Origin: Aestuariibaculum suncheonense
GTDB lineage: Bacteria; Bacteroidota; Bacteroidia; Flavobacteriales; Flavobacteriaceae
NCBI RefSeq assembly: GCF_014596935.1
Contig: NZ_JACVXC010000006.1
Location: 1-64,000, forward strand
Reading direction: 5' to 3'
Length of the DNA: 64,000 nt
Position 1 is the stretch's first letter; every line of letters starts with the position of its first letter. Of this stretch, positions 1-8,682 are shown in pieces. The notes beneath the pieces were generated by a model that worked only from the letters and a program-made list of their open reading frames with translations, was not told the origin of the DNA and searched no databases. Made by a program: the position numbers and the translations under genes.

Positions 1-54
1 TCAGTGCAGTTTATATCTAGGCTGTAAAAACAATCGAAAGATATATTCAACTTA

Positions 55-79
55 GCCGCTGAGAAATCAGCGGTTTTTT
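55..79 (+). terminator. Rho-independent terminator of an upstream gene
   Basis: A perfect 7-bp stem (CCGCTGA / TCAGCGG, 56-62 and 67-73) with a GAAA tetraloop is followed by six T residues. It ends a transcript that enters from the left. Bases 1-54 show no gene I can support. Confidence 0.85.
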
Positions 80-101
80 ATTTAACAAAATTTAACTTCG
101 G

Positions 102-136
102 TTAGTTCGGTTTTTTACGAACTAAATGTATCTTTG
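102..136 (+). promoter_or_regulatory. Promoter and operator-like palindrome of the efflux operon
   Basis: TATCTTTG at 129-136 matches the Bacteroidota -7 consensus TAnnTTTG. Nineteen bases upstream lies TTCG (106-109), a weak -33 element. The spacer holds an 8-bp inverted repeat, TTAGTTCG (102-109) and CGAACTAA (118-125), separated by 8 bases. A repressor bound there would cover the -33 element and the spacer. The natural candidate is the GbsR/MarR-like protein encoded immediately downstream, but that is inference. Confidence 0.6.
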
Positions 137-153
137 CACAAATTTTTAAAGGA

Positions 154-648
154 ATGATGGCGTGTAAAGAAAGAAGTGCACTAATAGAAAAGTTAGGCGT
201 GTTTTTAGAAAACAAAGAGCAGTTAGCACCAGTTGCGGCGCGTATTATGGCGTACGCGATTCTCAAGGGAAAAGTAGGGACTACGTTTGAAGATTTGGTT
301 GTAGATCTATGCGCTAGTAAAAGTACTATTTCTACACATTTAAATCACTTGCAGCATTTAAAGAAAATAGAATATTTTACAAAACCGGGCGATAGAAAAA
401 AGTACTTCATTATAAAGAAGGATACCATCCTTATTAGTATAGATAAGATGGTTGAATCCTGGAATCTGGAAAGAGAATTACACATTGAAGTTCGCGACTA
501 CAAAGAAAAAGTAAACAAGTTGGGAATGTTAGATGAAGAAGAACAGTTCGACTTAGAATTTCACGAGGATTATCTACAGTATTTAGAGGAAGCTACCAAT
601 TCCATTTTAAGATTAAGATCAAGAATAATAGAGAGAACCAGTAATTAA
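154..648 (+). CDS. GbsR/MarR-family transcriptional regulator
   Basis: A 164-residue winged-helix DNA-binding protein. Residues about 40-90 hold a helix-turn-helix and wing (TFEDLVVDLCASKSTISTHL followed by a basic GDRKKYF wing), and the rest is helical and charged, as expected for a dimerising regulator. Two ATG codons lie in a row (154 and 157), and the second is better spaced from the AAAGG upstream. It is the first gene of an apparent operon with the RND efflux genes, 15 bases before the adaptor start. It most likely represses or tunes its own operon through the palindrome at 102-125. The family call is solid, but the ligand is unknown. Confidence 0.8.
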   Translation: MMACKERSALIEKLGVFLENKEQLAPVAARIMAYAILKGKVGTTFEDLVVDLCASKSTISTHLNHLQHLKKIEYFTKPGDRKKYFIIKKDTILISIDKMVESWNLERELHIEVRDYKEKVNKLGMLDEEEQFDLEFHEDYLQYLEEATNSILRLRSRIIERTSN

Positions 649-663
649 ACCAATACATTGAAA

Positions 664-1791
664 ATGATAAAGAAAAACTATTTCATATGGTCGTTGATGT
701 TGTCGACGATATTTTTAGTAGCCTGCGGCAAAGGAAAAGAACAGGCGGCTCAGGCAGCGCCTCAGGCGTCACCCTTTACGGTAAGTGCTATACCACAGAA
801 AGATGTAACGTCTTTTAAAAAGTATCCAACCACTATAGAAGGAACCATAAGCAGTGAAGTTCGAGCTAAGGTATCTGGATATATTCAAAAAGTATTGATT
901 GACGAAGGTCAGAAAGTAAGAAAAGGGCAGACTTTATTTAAGTTAGAAACACAATCGTTAAGTCAGGATGCTGAAGCTGCTAAAGCGAACGTAAACGCAG
1001 CTCAGGTGGAGGTTGATAAATTAGTTCCGTTAGTTGAAAAGGGTATCATTAGTTTAGTGCAATTAGAAACAGCGAAAGCAAAATTATTACAAGCCAAAAG
1101 CAACTATAACAGTATTGTTGCCAATATAGCTTATGCTACCGTAACAAGTCCGGTTGATGGTTATGTGGGTGCAATCCCTTATAGAGAGGGTGCTTTGGTA
1201 AGTGCAACAAGCACTAAGCCGTTAACAACTGTGGCTAGTATAGACAAGGTTTACGCTTTCTTTTCAATGAACGAAACGGAATATTTAAACTTTATTCAAA
1301 AAACAGAAGGGAAAACACTTCAGGATAAAGTAAACAACTTCCCTAAGGTAAGTTTACTATTGGCAAACGGACAAGCTTACGAACAAGAAGGAACGATTCA
1401 AACCGTTACCGGTCAGATTGATCCAACCACAGGAACAGTAAGTTTTAGAGCAATGTTTGAAAATCCAAATTTATTATTGGCTAACGGAAATAGTGGAACG
1501 ATAGAAATACCTACTAATTATCAAAATGCTGTTGTAGTGCCACAGTCGGCGACTTACGAACAGCAAGGCCAAACTTTTTTATATAAGGTAAATCAAGACA
1601 ATACGGTATCGGCTACATTAATTACGGTTAAGGATAAAACTAATGAACTTTATATAGTGTCATCGGGTGTTGATGCAGGCGATAAAATTGTAATAAAAGG
1701 TATTGGTAAGCTAAGAAACCAAATGCCTATCCTGCCACAAGAAGTAGCTTTCGATAGTGTGGTAAAGCCTATTAAGCCATTATTCCAATAA
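664..1791 (+). CDS. RND efflux periplasmic adaptor (membrane fusion) lipoprotein
   Basis: A 375-residue AcrA/MexA-type adaptor that bridges the inner-membrane pump to the outer-membrane channel. The N-terminus is a lipoprotein signal with the lipobox LVAC (Cys21), so the protein is probably membrane anchored in the periplasm. It is followed by a biotinyl-lipoyl-like half (VRAKVSGYIQKVLIDEGQKV), a helical hairpin, the second lipoyl half (VTSPVDGYVGAI) and a beta-barrel region. A longer reading frame starts at TTG 658, but the ATG at 664 fits the signal peptide better. The pump gene follows after 21 bases. Confidence 0.9.
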   Translation: MIKKNYFIWSLMLSTIFLVACGKGKEQAAQAAPQASPFTVSAIPQKDVTSFKKYPTTIEGTISSEVRAKVSGYIQKVLIDEGQKVRKGQTLFKLETQSLSQDAEAAKANVNAAQVEVDKLVPLVEKGIISLVQLETAKAKLLQAKSNYNSIVANIAYATVTSPVDGYVGAIPYREGALVSATSTKPLTTVASIDKVYAFFSMNETEYLNFIQKTEGKTLQDKVNNFPKVSLLLANGQAYEQEGTIQTVTGQIDPTTGTVSFRAMFENPNLLLANGNSGTIEIPTNYQNAVVVPQSATYEQQGQTFLYKVNQDNTVSATLITVKDKTNELYIVSSGVDAGDKIVIKGIGKLRNQMPILPQEVAFDSVVKPIKPLFQ

Positions 1792-1812
1792 TACTTAGAA
1801 AGAAAAATTATT

Positions 1813-4800
1813 ATGTTAAAAACATTTATAGAAAGACCGGTTTTATCGACCGTAATTTCCATTATCATAGTTATTTTGGGAATTTTAGGCTATGCGGCCT
1901 TACCGGTTGAACAGTATCCAGATATTGCTCCGCCAACCATTCAGGTAACGGCAAGTTATCCTGGGGCGAGTGCCGAAACTATATTAGAGAGTGTTATCAT
2001 TCCTATTGAAGAGCAGATTAACGGGGTTGAAGGGATGACGTATATGACGTCTTCTGCCGATAACAATGGTTCAGCAAATATCACGGTGTTTTTTAACCAG
2101 AATACTGATCCGGATATTGCTGCGGTAAACGTACAAAACCGTGTAGCTAGAGCCAATCCGTTATTACCACAGGAGGTAAAACAAACTGGGGTATTAACCC
2201 AAAAGCAACAAACATCAGCGTTAATGTTCTTCTCGGTATATTCTGAAAATGAAGATTACAATGCGACCTATATTCAGAATTATTTAAAAATTAACGTTAT
2301 TCCTGCTATTCAACGTGTTAATGGAGTAGGTAACGTAAATGTTTTTTCTAATCAGGATTATGCGATGCGTATCTGGTTAAAACCTGAGAAATTAGCGGCT
2401 TATAATTTAATTCCAGCCGAGGTTACAGCTGCTTTAAAAGAGCAAAGTTTAGAGGCTTCAGCAGGTGCTTTAGGTCAGAATGATGGACAGGCGTTTACTT
2501 ATAATATTAAATATAGCGGACGTTTTAAAACTGAAGAGCAATACGAAGATATCATCATTAAAGCATTAGATAATGGTGAGTATTTACGTTTAAAAGATGT
2601 GGCAACCGTTCAAATGGATGCTCAAGGATATGAGTCTTTCGGATTTACAGAAGGGTATCCTAGTGTGAACATGGGTATTTACCAAACTGCTGGATCGAAT
2701 GCTCAGGAAATTATCACTGAAATAAAAGTGGAATTAGAACGTTTATCAGCCGATTTTCCTGATGGGGTGAAGTATGTCATTAACTACGACACCAACGATT
2801 TCTTGACCGCTTCGATGGAGAAAGTAAAACATACCTTAATTGAAGCCTTTTTACTGGTATTCTTAGTGGTGTTTATTTTTCTTCAGGATTTCCGTTCTAC
2901 GTTAATTCCTGCGATAGCAGTACCCGTTGCAATTGTAGGTACTTTCTTTTTCCTGAATCTCTTTGGGTACTCGATTAACTTATTAACCTTATTCGCTTTA
3001 GTATTAGCTATCGGGATTGTGGTAGATGATGCTATTGTTGTGGTTGAAGCGGTGCACGCGAAAATTGATCAAGGCGAGAAGAATGCCAAAAAAGCAACAT
3101 TAGGGGCGATGCATGAAATATCGGGTGCGATTATCTCAATTACTTTAGTAATGGCAGCGGTATTTATTCCAGTAACCTTTATTCAAGGACCAACCGGTGT
3201 TTTTTATGAGCAGTTTGGAGTAACCTTAATTGTAGCGATTTTAATATCGGCTGTTAATGCCATGACCTTAAGTCCGGCATTATGTGCACTGTTCTTAAAA
3301 TCTCATGATGATGAGCATAAAAGTAAAAGTTTTTTACAGCGTTTTTATGATGCCTTCAATGCGGCTTTTGAAGCAACAACCGAGCGTTATGGAAGATCGT
3401 TAAAATTCTTATCGCATAACAAATGGGTTACGGTATTTATTCTTGTTTTATCAGGTGTAGGTATTTGGTGGGCAGCAAACTCAACCCCAACAGGATTTGT
3501 GCCAGCAGAAGATAGAGGTATCATTTTCATGAACGTAGAGTTACCAGCAGGATCATCAATGGATCGTACGAATGTTGTTACTCAGGAACTTTATAATAAA
3601 GCGAAGCAAATTCCAGGAGTTAGAGGGGTAACAGTTATTAATGGTAGAAGTTTAATTAGTGGAGCGGGAACAAACTTTGGTTTAGGATTCGTTAAACTGG
3701 AAAATTGGGAAGAGCGAGAAGGAGAAACAGAATCCGCTAATGCAATTATTGGTCAATTATTCGGAATCGCCGCCACCATTCCTGATGCAAACATTATTTT
3801 CTTCTCACCACCAAGTATTCCTGGTTTCGGTTTGTCGGGAGGTTTTGAGGTAAACTTATTAGATAAATCCGGAGGAAGTTTTGAAGAGCTGGATAAAACC
3901 ACGCAAGAGTTTATTGGAAACTTAATGAAACATCCAGAAATTCAGTACGGACAGTCGTCTTTCAATACGAAATATCCTCAGTATGAAATGGAAATTAATG
4001 TCCCCTTAGCTAAAAAATATGGCGTTTCGGTAAGCAGTATTTTCTCAACCATGCAAGGGTATATTGGAGGGGTTTATGCCGCCGATTTTTCTAGATTCGG
4101 AAAGCAATATCGCGTCTATGTTCAGGCCTTACCAGAAGACAGATCAGATAAAACCTCATTAAACGAATTATATATAAAAACAGGTAGCGGCGAGATGACG
4201 CCAATTACACAGTTTGTTAATTTAAAACGCGTGTATGGTCCACAGTCGGTAACGCGTTTCAACTTATATAATTCAGCAAAAATTAGTGGTGCTTCAAACC
4301 CGGGATTTAGTACGGGAGATGCGATTGCTATTGTAAACGACGAGATTAAAAATCTACCAAGCAATTACGAAGTAGCTTATTCAGGGTTATCGCGTGAAGA
4401 GGTAAGTGCCGGAAACCAAACGGTAATGATCTTCTTATTGGTAATTATTTTCGTGTATTTCTTATTATCGGCGCAATATGAGAGTTATTTATTGCCGCTT
4501 TCGGTAATATTTTCATTGCCATTAGGAGTATTCGGAGCGTTCTTCTCAACAAAAATGATGGGATTAGAGAATAATATTTACTTCCAGATTGCATTAATCA
4601 TGCTGGTTGGGTTATTAGCCAAGAATGCCATCTTAATTGTAGAGTTTGCTTTACAGCGTAGACGTAATGGAGAAAGTTTGATTGATGCAGCAATTCATGG
4701 TGCAAAGGCTCGTTTACGACCAATTTTAATGACTTCGTTTGCCTTCATCTTAGGATTAATGCCGTTAGTGTTAGCTAAAGGCGTAGGTGCCGAAGGAAAT

Positions 4801-4947
4801 AATTCGATTGGTACAGGTGCTGCCGGAGGTATGTTAATAGGAACCATTTTAGGGGTATTTATTATTCCGGTGTTGTTTATTGTATTCCAGTGGTTACAGG
4901 AAAAAGTATCAAGTAAACCAGAAGTAATAACTATTGAAGAAGAATAA
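1813..4947 (+). CDS. RND multidrug efflux pump, HAE1 family (AcrB/MexB-like)
   Basis: A 1044-residue inner-membrane proton/drug antiporter of normal family length. It begins with the typical first membrane helix (FIERPVLSTVISIIIVILGI) and has two large periplasmic loops, each followed by a block of hydrophobic segments, giving the duplicated 12-helix plan. The proton-relay Asp pair is present at Asp405-Asp406 in GIVVDDAIVVVEA, and the matching Lys lies in the second half (LLAKNAILIVEFA). The adaptor is upstream and the outer-membrane factor starts 1 base after the stop, so the three form one tripartite system. The substrates cannot be read from sequence. Confidence 0.95.
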   Translation: MLKTFIERPVLSTVISIIIVILGILGYAALPVEQYPDIAPPTIQVTASYPGASAETILESVIIPIEEQINGVEGMTYMTSSADNNGSANITVFFNQNTDPDIAAVNVQNRVARANPLLPQEVKQTGVLTQKQQTSALMFFSVYSENEDYNATYIQNYLKINVIPAIQRVNGVGNVNVFSNQDYAMRIWLKPEKLAAYNLIPAEVTAALKEQSLEASAGALGQNDGQAFTYNIKYSGRFKTEEQYEDIIIKALDNGEYLRLKDVATVQMDAQGYESFGFTEGYPSVNMGIYQTAGSNAQEIITEIKVELERLSADFPDGVKYVINYDTNDFLTASMEKVKHTLIEAFLLVFLVVFIFLQDFRSTLIPAIAVPVAIVGTFFFLNLFGYSINLLTLFALVLAIGIVVDDAIVVVEAVHAKIDQGEKNAKKATLGAMHEISGAIISITLVMAAVFIPVTFIQGPTGVFYEQFGVTLIVAILISAVNAMTLSPALCALFLKSHDDEHKSKSFLQRFYDAFNAAFEATTERYGRSLKFLSHNKWVTVFILVLSGVGIWWAANSTPTGFVPAEDRGIIFMNVELPAGSSMDRTNVVTQELYNKAKQIPGVRGVTVINGRSLISGAGTNFGLGFVKLENWEEREGETESANAIIGQLFGIAATIPDANIIFFSPPSIPGFGLSGGFEVNLLDKSGGSFEELDKTTQEFIGNLMKHPEIQYGQSSFNTKYPQYEMEINVPLAKKYGVSVSSIFSTMQGYIGGVYAADFSRFGKQYRVYVQALPEDRSDKTSLNELYIKTGSGEMTPITQFVNLKRVYGPQSVTRFNLYNSAKISGASNPGFSTGDAIAIVNDEIKNLPSNYEVAYSGLSREEVSAGNQTVMIFLLVIIFVYFLLSAQYESYLLPLSVIFSLPLGVFGAFFSTKMMGLENNIYFQIALIMLVGLLAKNAILIVEFALQRRRNGESLIDAAIHGAKARLRPILMTSFAFILGLMPLVLAKGVGAEGNNSIGTGAAGGMLIGTILGVFIIPVLFIVFQWLQEKVSSKPEVITIEEE

Positions 4948-4948
4948 G

Positions 4949-6364
4949 ATGGCGTCAATTATAAAACATAAAAATATTAGTAAATCGGTATTGCTTTTAG
5001 CTGTTACTTTTACTTTACAAAGTTGTTTTGTCGCTAAAAATTACGACAGACCAGAGTTTGAAGAAACCGAGAATTTATATAGAACCGATGCCCTGCCAAC
5101 CGATAGTATATCGATGGCAGACATATCGTGGAAAGATATGTTTACCGATACCTATTTGAATGAATACATTCAGGAAGGTTTGGAAAACAATATTGATATT
5201 CGCTTAGCAATTCAGCAAATGGCTGCTGCTCAGGCGTATTACAAACAAGGCAAAGCGGGTTATTTTCCAACGTTAGGAGCGAAAGCTTCAATGACACACC
5301 AGGAATTGGCAAAGAACAGCCAGTTTGGATCGTTCTTTAATGGTTCTTTAGAGCAGTTTGAAATCTCAGGTAATCTGTCTTGGGAAGCTGATATCTGGGG
5401 AAAAATCCGTAGTACTAAAAGAGCCAGTGAAGCCAGTTATTTGCAAAGCGTCGCAGCACATCAGGCGGTAAAGACTCAATTAGTGTCCAGTATTGCATCA
5501 GTTTATTATCAGTTGCTGGCTTTAGATGCACAGTTGAATGTGACCAGAGAAACCATCGAAACCCGAGAGAAAAGTGTAGAAACCATTAAAGCCTTAAAAG
5601 ATGCGGGTCAGGTAACACAGGTAGCGGTAGATCAAAATATTGCACAGTATAACAATGCAAAGGCACTTGAAGTCGATTTAAGAGCAGCGATTTTCACTAC
5701 TGAAAATACTTTGAATTTATTATTAGGACGTACATCGGTAGTTGTTGAGCGTGGAGAATTAGAGAGTCAGGATTTAGATTCTGAAATCAAGCTTGGCGTA
5801 CCATCGTTATTGCTAAGTAACAGACCAGACGTGATGGCTGCAGAATTTGGTTTAATTCAGTCGTTTGAAATGACCAATGTAGCGCGAAGTAATTTTTATC
5901 CGTCGTTAACGATTACAGCTACGGGAGGATTACAAAGTTTACAGTTAGACCAATTGATTAATACCAACTCACTGTTTGCAAATATTGTTGGAGGTTTAAC
6001 ACAGCCAATCTTTAATCAGCGTAAAATAAGAACGCAAAAGGAAGTGGCCGATGCACAACAGGAGCAAGCCTTGTTAAACTTCAAGAAAGCTTTGTTAACT
6101 GCTGGAAGCGAAGTATCGAATGCCTTGTATAAATACAATGCTGAAACCGAAAAGTTTGAATACAGACAAAAGGAAGTAGAGGCTTTACGTAATGCTGAAG
6201 TGAATTCTGAAGAGTTATTACAAAATGGCTATGCCACGTATTTAGATTTGTTAACGGCTAGACAAAGTGCTTTAAACGCCGAACTAAATGTGATTGATAA
6301 TAAGTTGCAACAATTGTTAAGTGTTGTAACTATTTACGAAGCTTTAGGTGGTGGCTGGAAATAA
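4949..6364 (+). CDS. Outer-membrane efflux factor lipoprotein (TolC/OprM/NodT-like)
   Basis: A 471-residue outer-membrane channel component. The signal peptide ends in the lipobox LQSC (Cys26), as in OprM/NodT-type factors. The mature part shows two long helical repeats typical of outer-membrane efflux proteins, including LLLSNRPDVMAAEFGLIQS and the closing YEALGGGWK. A TTG codon at 4934 would extend it by 5 residues into the pump gene, but the ATG at 4949 is preferred. It closes the tripartite efflux operon that starts with the regulator at 154. Confidence 0.92.
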   Translation: MASIIKHKNISKSVLLLAVTFTLQSCFVAKNYDRPEFEETENLYRTDALPTDSISMADISWKDMFTDTYLNEYIQEGLENNIDIRLAIQQMAAAQAYYKQGKAGYFPTLGAKASMTHQELAKNSQFGSFFNGSLEQFEISGNLSWEADIWGKIRSTKRASEASYLQSVAAHQAVKTQLVSSIASVYYQLLALDAQLNVTRETIETREKSVETIKALKDAGQVTQVAVDQNIAQYNNAKALEVDLRAAIFTTENTLNLLLGRTSVVVERGELESQDLDSEIKLGVPSLLLSNRPDVMAAEFGLIQSFEMTNVARSNFYPSLTITATGGLQSLQLDQLINTNSLFANIVGGLTQPIFNQRKIRTQKEVADAQQEQALLNFKKALLTAGSEVSNALYKYNAETEKFEYRQKEVEALRNAEVNSEELLQNGYATYLDLLTARQSALNAELNVIDNKLQQLLSVVTIYEALGGGWK

Positions 6365-6397
6365 ATATGAAGAAGAATCCTTAATAGTAGGTTAGGG

Positions 6398-6429
6398 TTG
6401 GCAGAAGTGTTAAAAGTGACTTCTGCCAA
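6398..6429. promoter_or_regulatory. Inverted repeat between efflux operon and tetR-like gene
   Basis: Perfect 11-bp arms, TTGGCAGAAGT (6398-6408) and ACTTCTGCCAA (6419-6429), are separated by 10 bases. The arms are followed by CTTTAG and then a T-run, so the structure could serve as terminator for the efflux operon. Its place just before the tetR-like start (6448) also fits an operator. The sequence alone does not decide between them. Confidence 0.6.
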
Positions 6430-6447
6430 ACTTTAGCTTTTTTTGAA

Positions 6448-7038
6448 ATGACAACAAAACAAGAAGTTTTAGAATGTTCGGTATCTAACTTTACCAAGTT
6501 TGGGAGCAAACGCTTTACGATGGATGAGCTGGCTTCAGAGCTAGGTATTTCTAAAAAAACCATTTATAAATTCTTCGATAGCAAAGAAGATTTAGTCATT
6601 CAGTGCGTCGAATTATTAATTAAAAATTACAAAGACGAAATCGAAAGCCTTCAGGGGAACGATAATTCCGACCCGATAACTTCCATTATTTTCATTTATA
6701 AAAAGGCCTTTCAGCATATAGCTCACTTTAAACCTTCCTTCATTTTCGGGCTAAAAAAGTATTATCCAAAAGCTAATTTAATTTTCGACGAGTTCAGAAC
6801 GTACATATTAGACAATATTATTTTCCCCTTACTAGAAAAAGCCCAAACGGAAGGGATTATCAGACCAGAAGTAAATTTAAGACTGTTTTGCGATTTGTAT
6901 TTCGTAAGATTTGAAGAAATAGCCTTAAAAAACAATACTTTTTTTGATAAGTACACCAACGAAGAACTTTTAAAGCATTTCGTCATTTATAATTTACGAG
7001 GGATTACTTCAGAGGATTATAAGTTAGATTTTGAATAG
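6448..7038 (+). CDS. TetR/AcrR-family transcriptional regulator
   Basis: A 196-residue TetR-type repressor. The N-terminal helix-turn-helix is clear at about residues 20-50 (FTMDELASELGISKKTIYKFF followed by SKEDLV), and the C-terminal two thirds is an all-helical ligand and dimer domain with no recognisable specificity. It follows the efflux operon in the same direction after an inverted repeat. The efflux genes are therefore bracketed by two regulators of different families. TetR proteins beside RND pumps usually sense a pump substrate, but here that is inference from position. Confidence 0.85.
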   Translation: MTTKQEVLECSVSNFTKFGSKRFTMDELASELGISKKTIYKFFDSKEDLVIQCVELLIKNYKDEIESLQGNDNSDPITSIIFIYKKAFQHIAHFKPSFIFGLKKYYPKANLIFDEFRTYILDNIIFPLLEKAQTEGIIRPEVNLRLFCDLYFVRFEEIALKNNTFFDKYTNEELLKHFVIYNLRGITSEDYKLDFE

Positions 7039-7043
7039 TTTAC

Positions 7044-7051
7044 TATTTTTG
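7044..7051 (+). promoter_or_regulatory. Putative -7 promoter element
   Basis: TATTTTTG matches the Bacteroidota TAnnTTTG element and lies 30 bases before the ATG at 7081. No clear -33 element is seen. It would let the downstream hypothetical gene be transcribed independently of the tetR-like gene. Confidence 0.45.
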
Positions 7052-7080
7052 CAGCTCGAATTAAGCAGGAGATAAAACAG

Positions 7081-7476
7081 ATGAAAAAAGATATTGAAAT
7101 TCCTAAAGTTGAAGGGGTTTATGTAGCGGTAGTAAATGAGTATAACGATATTTATAAAACTCAGGACTGGAACGCCTACATTATAAATGATAAGGACGTT
7201 GATTTAGACGTGGTGCTTATAGTAACAAATGGTTACAGCGACCAAAAAATAACCTCTACTTTTAGAAAGAAATTAGATAAGTTACCGGCAAAAAGTTATG
7301 CTAAAATTGAGTTGATGCAAGAAGAATTATTTGCGTTAAATAATCAGTTTCGAGTAACTTTTTTTGAAGGAAACCAAATGTTTGAAAAAACCTATTTATT
7401 CAGAAAAAACACGATTAACTTAAAAGCACTGCAAACCGTGCCGTTAATGAAAGTTAAAGGAGTGGTTGTTAAGTAA
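7081..7476 (+). CDS. Hypothetical conserved-type cytosolic protein (131 aa)
   Basis: I do not recognise a named family. The 131-residue protein has no signal peptide or membrane segment. Its alternating pattern (GVYVAVVNEYND, DVVLIVTNGYSD, IELMQEELFALNNQFRVTFFEG) suggests a mostly beta fold. It has its own likely promoter and ends at a strong terminator shared with gpsA on the other strand. Proteins of this look are common in Flavobacteria, but I cannot attach a function. Confidence 0.6.
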   Translation: MKKDIEIPKVEGVYVAVVNEYNDIYKTQDWNAYIINDKDVDLDVVLIVTNGYSDQKITSTFRKKLDKLPAKSYAKIELMQEELFALNNQFRVTFFEGNQMFEKTYLFRKNTINLKALQTVPLMKVKGVVVK

Positions 7477-7494
7477 CAGCTTTTGTGTATAAAA

Positions 7495-7528
7495 TAAAAA
7501 GGGCATCGAATATTCGATGCCTTTTTTT
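7495..7528. terminator. Bidirectional terminator between hypothetical gene and gpsA
   Basis: A 20-bp perfect palindrome (7502-7521, half-site GGCATCGAAT) is flanked by A-runs on the left and seven T residues on the right. It terminates both converging genes. Confidence 0.85.
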
Positions 7529-7547
7529 ATACTTCATAGGAAAAGAT

Positions 7548-8549
7548 CTAGTCTAATTTTTCCGTAAGCTTTTTAAATACCTTTTTAGGGTCTTTATTTT
7601 CATAAAGAATTTCGTAAACGGCATTTATAATAGGCAACTTGGTTTTGCTTTTATTGGTTTCGTTAAGTAAGTGGGCACTTTTTGTGGCATAGTACCCTTC
7701 GGCCACCATACTCATTTCCATTTGAGCTGATTTTACAGTGTAACCTTTACCAATCATATTACCAAACATGCGGTTTCTAGAGAAAATAGAATAACCGGTT
7801 ACCAGTAAATCGCCTAAGTAAGCCGAATTATTTATATTTCGTTTCATTTTATGCATCTTTTTAATGAAACGTTTCATTTCTCTAATGGAATTACTCATCA
7901 ACACCGACTGAAAGTTATCACCGTAACCTAAACCATGGGCAATACCGGCGGCAATGGCGTAAATATTCTTCAGCATGACGGCATATTCTACACCAACAAC
8001 ATCATCGTTAACTTTGGTTTTTATATAATCACTTGATAAGTTTTTGGCAATGGTTTTGGCTTTACTGGTATGGGCGCAAGAAATGGTTAAGTACGATAAA
8101 CGTTCTAAAGCCACTTCTTCAGCGTGACAAGGCCCAGCTATTACCGCTATATTGTCGAAAGGGATATTATAGAAATCATGAAAATGCTCACCTACCAGTA
8201 AACCGCTTTCAGGCATGATCCCTTTAACGGCCGAAACAATAATTTTCTTTGAAATATCGATGTTTAATTTTTCGAGTTCACTGTGCATAAATGCCGACGG
8301 AATAGCAAAGATGAGCACATCGGCAAAATCGGCAATTTCATTAATATCATTACTAAGTTTTAGTTGTTCTAAATGAAACTCAACCGAACTTAAATAATTA
8401 GGGTTATGTTGCTCTTTTAGTAAGTGTTCTTTGGTGTACACGCTGCGCATATACCAACCAATTTCATCTAAATTTTCGCAAAGCATTTTAACAATAGCCG
8501 TTGCCCAGCTTCCAGCGCCAAACACCGCGTATTTTAAAGGTTTTTCCAT
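7548..8549 (-). CDS. gpsA: NAD(P)H-dependent glycerol-3-phosphate dehydrogenase
   Basis: A 333-residue cytosolic enzyme that reduces dihydroxyacetone phosphate to sn-glycerol-3-phosphate, the backbone for phospholipids. The N-terminal nucleotide-binding loop is FGAGSWATA (residues 10-18). The family motif around the catalytic Lys is present (AVMLKNIYAIAAGIAHGLGYGDN), as is IAGPCHAEEV. The length is normal. It stands alone, divergent from the lipoprotein gene at 8683, with a -7 promoter match at 8576-8583 on the minus strand. Confidence 0.93.
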   Translation of the reverse strand: MEKPLKYAVFGAGSWATAIVKMLCENLDEIGWYMRSVYTKEHLLKEQHNPNYLSSVEFHLEQLKLSNDINEIADFADVLIFAIPSAFMHSELEKLNIDISKKIIVSAVKGIMPESGLLVGEHFHDFYNIPFDNIAVIAGPCHAEEVALERLSYLTISCAHTSKAKTIAKNLSSDYIKTKVNDDVVGVEYAVMLKNIYAIAAGIAHGLGYGDNFQSVLMSNSIREMKRFIKKMHKMKRNINNSAYLGDLLVTGYSIFSRNRMFGNMIGKGYTVKSAQMEMSMVAEGYYATKSAHLLNETNKSKTKLPIINAVYEILYENKDPKKVFKKLTEKLD

Positions 8550-8575
8550 GAAAAGTTTAAATGTTTAATGTTTAG

Positions 8576-8583
8576 CAAAAGTA
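8576..8583 (-). promoter_or_regulatory. Putative gpsA -7 promoter element
   Basis: Read on the minus strand, this is TACTTTTG, a match to TAnnTTTG, located 27 bases before the gpsA start codon. No good -33 element was found. Confidence 0.5.
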
Positions 8584-8682
8584 CACAAAATATTCATTGT
8601 TGTGGTGTGAAGAAATTATTAAACAAATTTTTTGGCACGCGTTTTGAAACTCTAAAGTCAGTAACTCAAAAAACGAATGACT

